Shown here: piece after piece, positions 59,975-64,000 of the stretch | Layout: each line of letters opens with the position of its first letter | Numbering within the stretch: the first letter of the stretch is position 1 | Origin: Candidatus Parcubacteria bacterium | GTDB lineage: Bacteria > Patescibacteria > ABY1 > BM507 > UBA12075 | DNA length: 64,000 nucleotides | Direction of reading: 5' to 3' | Assembly: GCA_002869165.1 (NCBI GenBank) | Contig: PKTK01000003.1 | Location: 62,001-126,000, forward strand | Position numbers and translations under genes: made by a program | The notes under the pieces: generated by a model | What the model saw: the letters and a program-made list of their open reading frames with translations, nothing else | Told to the model about the DNA's origin: nothing | Databases searched by the model: none

Positions 59975-61000
59975 ATGATTATGAAGGATAAAATTGTGTG
60001 GCCATCTTTGGCAAACGAACAAATTATAAAATATTTGGAAAAAAGTATTTTAGAAAACAATCCGGAGGGATCTTATGTATTTTCTGGTCCAGACAATATT
60101 GGTAAATCAACTGTTGCTAAAAGTTTTGCCCAGATATTACTTTGTAAGAACAAGGGTTTTTTACCCTGTGGAGTATGTGAATCATGTAGAAGATTTACCA
60201 TCAAGGATAATGAAGAGTATTTTAGTCATGGTGATTTTACTTTTGTAACCAGAGCCAAAGATAAAAAAAATATTAGTATTGAACAAATCAGAGATTTTAT
60301 CAGAGTGCTTAATATGAGTTCTTTTGCTGGAGGGTATAAGATTGGCGTTGTTAAACATGCAGAATTATTGAGCACAGAGGCGGCGAATGCTTTACTTAAG
60401 ACACTGGAAGAACCCAAAGAAAAAACCATAATTATTTTGATAAGCAGTGAGGCTGAACTTTTACCAACCACCATTCTCTCTAGGTGTAAGATTCTGTATT
60501 TTAAACCGGTTATGACTGAAAAAATTTATGACTATTTAGTAAAAGAAAGAAATGTTTCTCGGGAAAAGGCTCGTAATTTGTCTCGTTTAAGTCTAGGACG
60601 ACCTGCTCTAGCTATTAAATTCTTGGAAGATGAGGAGTTTTATTATTTTTATAATAACAATGTAGAGGACTTTTTACATATTTGCGGTTCAGGAATAAAT
60701 GAGCGGCTAATGCTAGTAGAAGAATTAACTGGCAAAGAAAAGGGTCAAGCTGGCACTCGAATTGCTCATCGTGTCATAGAAATTTGGCAGGGAGTTTGTC
60801 GAGATTGGTTGTTGCTTCTTTTGGGGCAAAATAATTATGTCCAACATATTTATTTAGCTGACGAGATCAAGCATCAAGGAATCGAATATACAGAAGCAGA
60901 GATAGTTAGACTTTCAAAACTTCTTTCTCGAGCTCATTTATACCTAAAAGCCAATGTCAGCCCCAGGTTAGTGCTTGAAAATATCGTTTTAAATTTTTAA
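59975..61000 (+). CDS. holB: DNA polymerase III delta' subunit
   Basis: 341 aa AAA+ clamp-loader subunit. The P-loop is GPDNIGKST (residues 38-46). The zinc-binding cysteines are C57, C65, C68 and C71. The sensor region TTILSRCKILYF carries the SRC motif. Together with gamma/tau and delta it opens and loads the sliding clamp in replication. The intact-looking P-loop is unusual for delta', which often cannot bind ATP, so a DnaX-like gamma subunit is an alternative; the length favours delta'. Confidence 0.85.
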   Translation: MIMKDKIVWPSLANEQIIKYLEKSILENNPEGSYVFSGPDNIGKSTVAKSFAQILLCKNKGFLPCGVCESCRRFTIKDNEEYFSHGDFTFVTRAKDKKNISIEQIRDFIRVLNMSSFAGGYKIGVVKHAELLSTEAANALLKTLEEPKEKTIIILISSEAELLPTTILSRCKILYFKPVMTEKIYDYLVKERNVSREKARNLSRLSLGRPALAIKFLEDEEFYYFYNNNVEDFLHICGSGINERLMLVEELTGKEKGQAGTRIAHRVIEIWQGVCRDWLLLLLGQNNYVQHIYLADEIKHQGIEYTEAEIVRLSKLLSRAHLYLKANVSPRLVLENIVLNF

Positions 61001-61009
61001 AATATTTTT

Positions 61010-62071
61010 ATGTTAAAGAATATAAAAACTTTTTCTTTATTAATGTTGGTAGCAATCTCAACTAGTGCATGTTTGCAAATCAATACAGGGTCAAGCAATG
61101 AATTGTTGCCTGATGGTGGTTTGTATATTTCTAGTGATGAAGGTATGAGTTGGCAACAAAAGACTGAGATATTGGAAACTGGTGGAGTGGCTAGGAATTT
61201 TTCCATGGCAGGAGCTGTGCAAATGTTCCAGGACCCGAATAATGCAGATACTTTGTATTATGGGACTTATGAAAATGGTCTTTTGTATAGCTATGACAAG
61301 GGAGAAGGTTGGACTTTGGCCAAAAATTTAGGCAAAGGAACGGTATCAGGAATTGCAATTGACTATGATGATGTTTGTGTGGTTTATGCTGGCATTGGAA
61401 ATAAATTGTATAAAACTGAAGACTGTAACCGAACTTGGAAGGAAATTTTTACTGACAATACTTCGTATTCAGATATAACAGAGGTTATAACTGATCATTT
61501 TAATAAAAACAATATTTACCTAGCTCTTTCAACTGGCGACTTAGTGAAAAGCACAGACAAAGGTAAGAGCTGGAAAACCTTGTATAGATTTGGCAAGAGA
61601 ATCCATAGACTTTATCTGCACCCAGGAGATTCTAGGGTGATGTATGCCAATATCAATAATGATGGTATTTATCGAACTGACGATGGGGGTACAAGCTGGG
61701 AAGAAATCACTAAGGAAGTCAAGGATATGGGAGTAGGAACAAAGCTTATGGGAGTGGAAATGTTTGTTAATGACTTGAATTTATATTTTCTAGCAACTGA
61801 TAGCGGTATTTTACGTTCGAATGATGGCGCTAAAACTTGGGAAGTATTGGAACTTCTTCCTGCTAACAAAAAAGCAGATATCAAGTCAATTGCGGTAAAT
61901 CCACAAGATGTTAATAAAATTTTCTATGTAACATCCAATACTTTTTACAGAACTAGCGATGGAGGCAAAAATTGGTCACCAAAAAAAATAGGCAGTACTA
62001 GAGAAGCTAAGATACTAAAGATTGACAATAAAAATCCAGAAATATTATACTTAGCTATGTGGATTGAATAA
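61010..62071 (+). CDS. Lipoprotein with Asp-box (BNR/Ycf48-like) repeats
   Basis: 353 aa. The signal peptide ends in a lipobox, ISTSAC, with Cys21 as the lipidated residue. Seven repeats carry S/T-x-D-x-G-x-x-W or close variants: SSDEGMSWQQ, SYDKGEGWTL, KTEDCNRTWKEI, KSTDKGKSWKTL, RTDDGGTSWEEI, RSNDGAKTWEVL and RTSDGGKNWSP. They predict a seven-bladed beta propeller like Ycf48 or sortilin-type VPS10 domains. It is likely an outer-face membrane lipoprotein of unknown task, between holB and frr. Confidence 0.85.
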   Translation: MLKNIKTFSLLMLVAISTSACLQINTGSSNELLPDGGLYISSDEGMSWQQKTEILETGGVARNFSMAGAVQMFQDPNNADTLYYGTYENGLLYSYDKGEGWTLAKNLGKGTVSGIAIDYDDVCVVYAGIGNKLYKTEDCNRTWKEIFTDNTSYSDITEVITDHFNKNNIYLALSTGDLVKSTDKGKSWKTLYRFGKRIHRLYLHPGDSRVMYANINNDGIYRTDDGGTSWEEITKEVKDMGVGTKLMGVEMFVNDLNLYFLATDSGILRSNDGAKTWEVLELLPANKKADIKSIAVNPQDVNKIFYVTSNTFYRTSDGGKNWSPKKIGSTREAKILKIDNKNPEILYLAMWIE

Positions 62072-62094
62072 AAATTAATAAATAAATTAAACAT

Positions 62095-62649
62095 ATGAAT
62101 CAATACATTGAAGCACAAAAAGATGAATTTAGCTCAGCGCTTGAGTTTTTCAAAAAGGAGATCTCCAATCTTCGTACTGGTAGGGCAAATCCAAATATTC
62201 TAGAGGGTGTACAGGCTGAAAGTTATGGTGTAAAAACTCCTTTGAACGGACTGGCTTCTATTACCGTGCCTGATGGACAAAGTATCTTAGTAGCTCCATG
62301 GGATAAAAATATTATCAAAGAAATAGAAAAAGCTATCGCTGATGCTGATTTAGGCTTCAGTATCGTAAATGAAGGAGAGAAAATTAGACTAACAGTTCCT
62401 AAAATGACTGAAGAGAATAGACTAGCTATAGTTAAGAAGCTTAATGAAAAAAATGAAGAAACTCGAATTAAATTTCGTAAAATTAGAGACGAGATAAAGA
62501 CAGCTATTGAAAAAGCAGAAAAAGACAAAGAAATCACTGAGGATGATAAATTTTTGTTTATCAAGGAGCTCGATGAAGAGGTGGTAAAGCAAAATAGTGC
62601 CTTGAAGGATCTTCGAGATAAAAAAGAATCAGATATAATGACAATATAA
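62095..62649 (+). CDS. frr: Ribosome recycling factor
   Basis: 184 aa, the standard size. FFKKEISNLRTGRANPNILEG is the conserved N-terminal motif, followed by the beta-domain VPDGQSILVAPWDKNIIKEIEKAI, and VPKMTEENRLAIVKKLNEKNEETRIKFRKIRD in the C-terminal helix. With EF-G it splits the post-termination ribosome. Confidence 0.97.
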   Translation: MNQYIEAQKDEFSSALEFFKKEISNLRTGRANPNILEGVQAESYGVKTPLNGLASITVPDGQSILVAPWDKNIIKEIEKAIADADLGFSIVNEGEKIRLTVPKMTEENRLAIVKKLNEKNEETRIKFRKIRDEIKTAIEKAEKDKEITEDDKFLFIKELDEEVVKQNSALKDLRDKKESDIMTI

Positions 62650-62719
62650 TCTAGATTTAAGAATAATGAATTAAGATTTAAGATATGGACCTAAGCAGAT
62701 GCATGTCTTAACGGAAATT

Positions 62720-63847
62720 ATGTTTATAACAATTATTACCTTTATATTAGTTTTGTCCCTTTTGGTCTTTGTACACGAATTAGGCCATTTTTGGGTAGCT
62801 AGGAAATTTGGTCTCAAACCAAAGGAATTTGGTTTTGGCTTTCCACCAAGAGCTTTTGGTTACTACAAGAACACAGAAGGAAAATGGAAGAAAGTTATTG
62901 GTACCAAGGATCCAGAAGACGCTAGTGATACTATATATTCTATAAATTGGTTACCTCTAGGAGGCTTTGTGAACTTAGAAGAAGATGAGGACAAAGGGGA
63001 TGACCCTAATCATTTTTCCAATAAGCCAATTTATCAAAGAACCTTGATTTTGATAGCTGGTGTAAGTATGAATATAATTTTAGCTGCAGTGTTAATTTCT
63101 GTTGGCTATATGATCGGACTTCCGCAGACTATTTCAGATTTAGGCACTGGAGCAAAGGTTAGTGATGTAAAGGTGCAGGTATTGGATGTAGCTAAAGATT
63201 CTCCTGCAGAAGCAGGTGGAGTGGAAGCTGGAGATGTGATATTGTCCTTAAATGGAATAGAAATAGACTGTAATCAGACAATCCAGGATTTATCAGATCA
63301 AAATGTGGACAATGAAGTTGTTTATAAGATTAAAAGAGCTGATAAAGAGATTGATCTAAGAATGACCCCTCAGATTATTGAGGAAACTGGGAGGGGAGGA
63401 ATCGGTGTAAGTATTGCTGAAACAGGCATTGTTAGATATAGTTTTTTTAGAGCTATTTGGGAAGGTGTGAGGACTACTCTGATTATGACTTGGATTATTA
63501 TTATTGCTTTTTATGAATTGATAAAAGGTCTTGTAATCGGCAACGGTGTTAGTATCGAAGTGGGGGGGCCTGTAAGAATCGCTCAAATTACTGGTGATGC
63601 AGTGCGAATGGGATTTTCTTACTTAATTAATTTTTCAGCCCTACTCTCTATTAACTTGGCGATAATTAATGCTTTTCCTTTTCCAGCCCTTGATGGTGGA
63701 AGAGTGGTATTTCTCTTGGTTGAAAAGATTCAAGGCCACCCCGTTAGCAAAAGAATTGAAACCGCTATTCATAGTATAGGGTTTGCTCTATTGATGGTAT
63801 TGATAGTCTTGGTAACTTATCAAGATATTGCTAGATTTTGGCAATAA
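62720..63847 (+). CDS. rseP: RIP metalloprotease RseP (site-2 protease)
   Basis: 375 aa from ATG 62720 (MFITIITFILVLSLL), the usual family start; ATG 62699 would add seven residues. The zinc motif HELGH is near residues 19-23 and the third ligand is in NAFPFPALDGGR. A PDZ domain (about residues 135-220) lies between. It cuts membrane-bound substrates such as anti-sigma factors or signal-peptide remnants within the bilayer. It follows frr closely. Confidence 0.94.
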   Translation: MFITIITFILVLSLLVFVHELGHFWVARKFGLKPKEFGFGFPPRAFGYYKNTEGKWKKVIGTKDPEDASDTIYSINWLPLGGFVNLEEDEDKGDDPNHFSNKPIYQRTLILIAGVSMNIILAAVLISVGYMIGLPQTISDLGTGAKVSDVKVQVLDVAKDSPAEAGGVEAGDVILSLNGIEIDCNQTIQDLSDQNVDNEVVYKIKRADKEIDLRMTPQIIEETGRGGIGVSIAETGIVRYSFFRAIWEGVRTTLIMTWIIIIAFYELIKGLVIGNGVSIEVGGPVRIAQITGDAVRMGFSYLINFSALLSINLAIINAFPFPALDGGRVVFLLVEKIQGHPVSKRIETAIHSIGFALLMVLIVLVTYQDIARFWQ

Positions 63848-63874
63848 TTATTTTTTAAAAATTAAAATAAATAT

Positions 63875-64000
63875 ATGCAAGTAAAAATTAAAGCAACAAA
63901 AATTGAATTGAATGACAAGATAAAAGATTATGTACAGGAAAAAATGGATATGCTTGAAAAATATTTAGGTTCGGTTACTGCAACTAATTGTGACTTTGAA
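63875..64000 (+). CDS. hpf: Ribosome hibernation-promoting factor, partial (window edge)
   Basis: 42 codons seen. MQVKIKATKIELNDKIKDYV and EKMDMLEKYLG match the N-terminal strand and helix of the HPF/RaiA family, which binds the small ribosomal subunit and stops translation in resting cells. The gene continues beyond the window. Confidence 0.8.
   Translation, partial: MQVKIKATKIELNDKIKDYVQEKMDMLEKYLGSVTATNCDFE

Overview
The window looks like a chromosome segment of a Candidatus Patescibacteria (CPR) bacterium, probably of the Parcubacteria type. The evidence is low GC, short operon spacings, a pilin cluster beside a secreted protein with Gly-Trp repeats, two stand-alone four-helix-bundle (23S rRNA IVS-type) genes, and many short palindromic repeats between genes. 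TGA, TAA and TAG all end intact genes, so the standard bacterial code applies. The lineage is inferred, because no rRNA or ribosomal protein operon is present.

Layout. 1-7872: type IV pilus/pseudopilin locus with seven pilin-like genes, a prepilin peptidase and a large surface protein. 8024-13171: ligA, gatC and gatA with a degenerate DsbA-like protein. 13172-13841: a partly duplicated GIY-YIG endonuclease gene that runs into a tRNA-Ser gene. 14328-50705: a very large surface-glycan cluster on the plus strand, with glycosyltransferases (GT2, GT4, GT-C-like), seven methyltransferases, three sulfotransferases, three radical SAM/SPASM proteins, an asparagine synthetase and galE. It includes an O-carbamoyltransferase/SGNH/SxtJ/DUF5989 module like part of the saxitoxin cluster. 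50728-54870: a minus-strand block with a Wzx-type flippase, a reductase, a radical SAM protein and a glycosyltransferase. 55024-57399: a secreted lipase-like hydrolase. 57884-59844: APS kinase and the undecaprenyl-phosphate sugar transferase that probably starts glycan assembly. 59975-64000: housekeeping genes holB, an Asp-box lipoprotein gene, frr, rseP and the start of hpf.

How the genes may work together (inference). The sugar transferase loads the first sugar on undecaprenyl phosphate. The glycosyltransferases extend it, and methyl-, sulfo- and carbamoyltransferases decorate it. APS kinase supplies PAPS, and the flippase exports the lipid-linked product. The pili and Gly-Trp-repeat protein are other surface structures, as expected for a host-attached cell.

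Most notable observations: (1) Both four-helix-bundle genes sit in cassettes of about 450 bp bounded by 29-31 bp inverted repeats, the layout of 23S rRNA intervening sequences but outside rRNA. (2) A palindromic repeat lies in frame inside the coding sequences of ligA and a glycosyltransferase, and again between genes. (3) Six otherwise intact genes are each split by one in-frame stop codon (five TAA, one TAG). (4) The GIY-YIG gene ends inside the first 15 nt of tRNA-Ser, within a 319-bp partial tandem duplication. (5) An sxtIJK-like carbamoylation module and a sulfation module are present.
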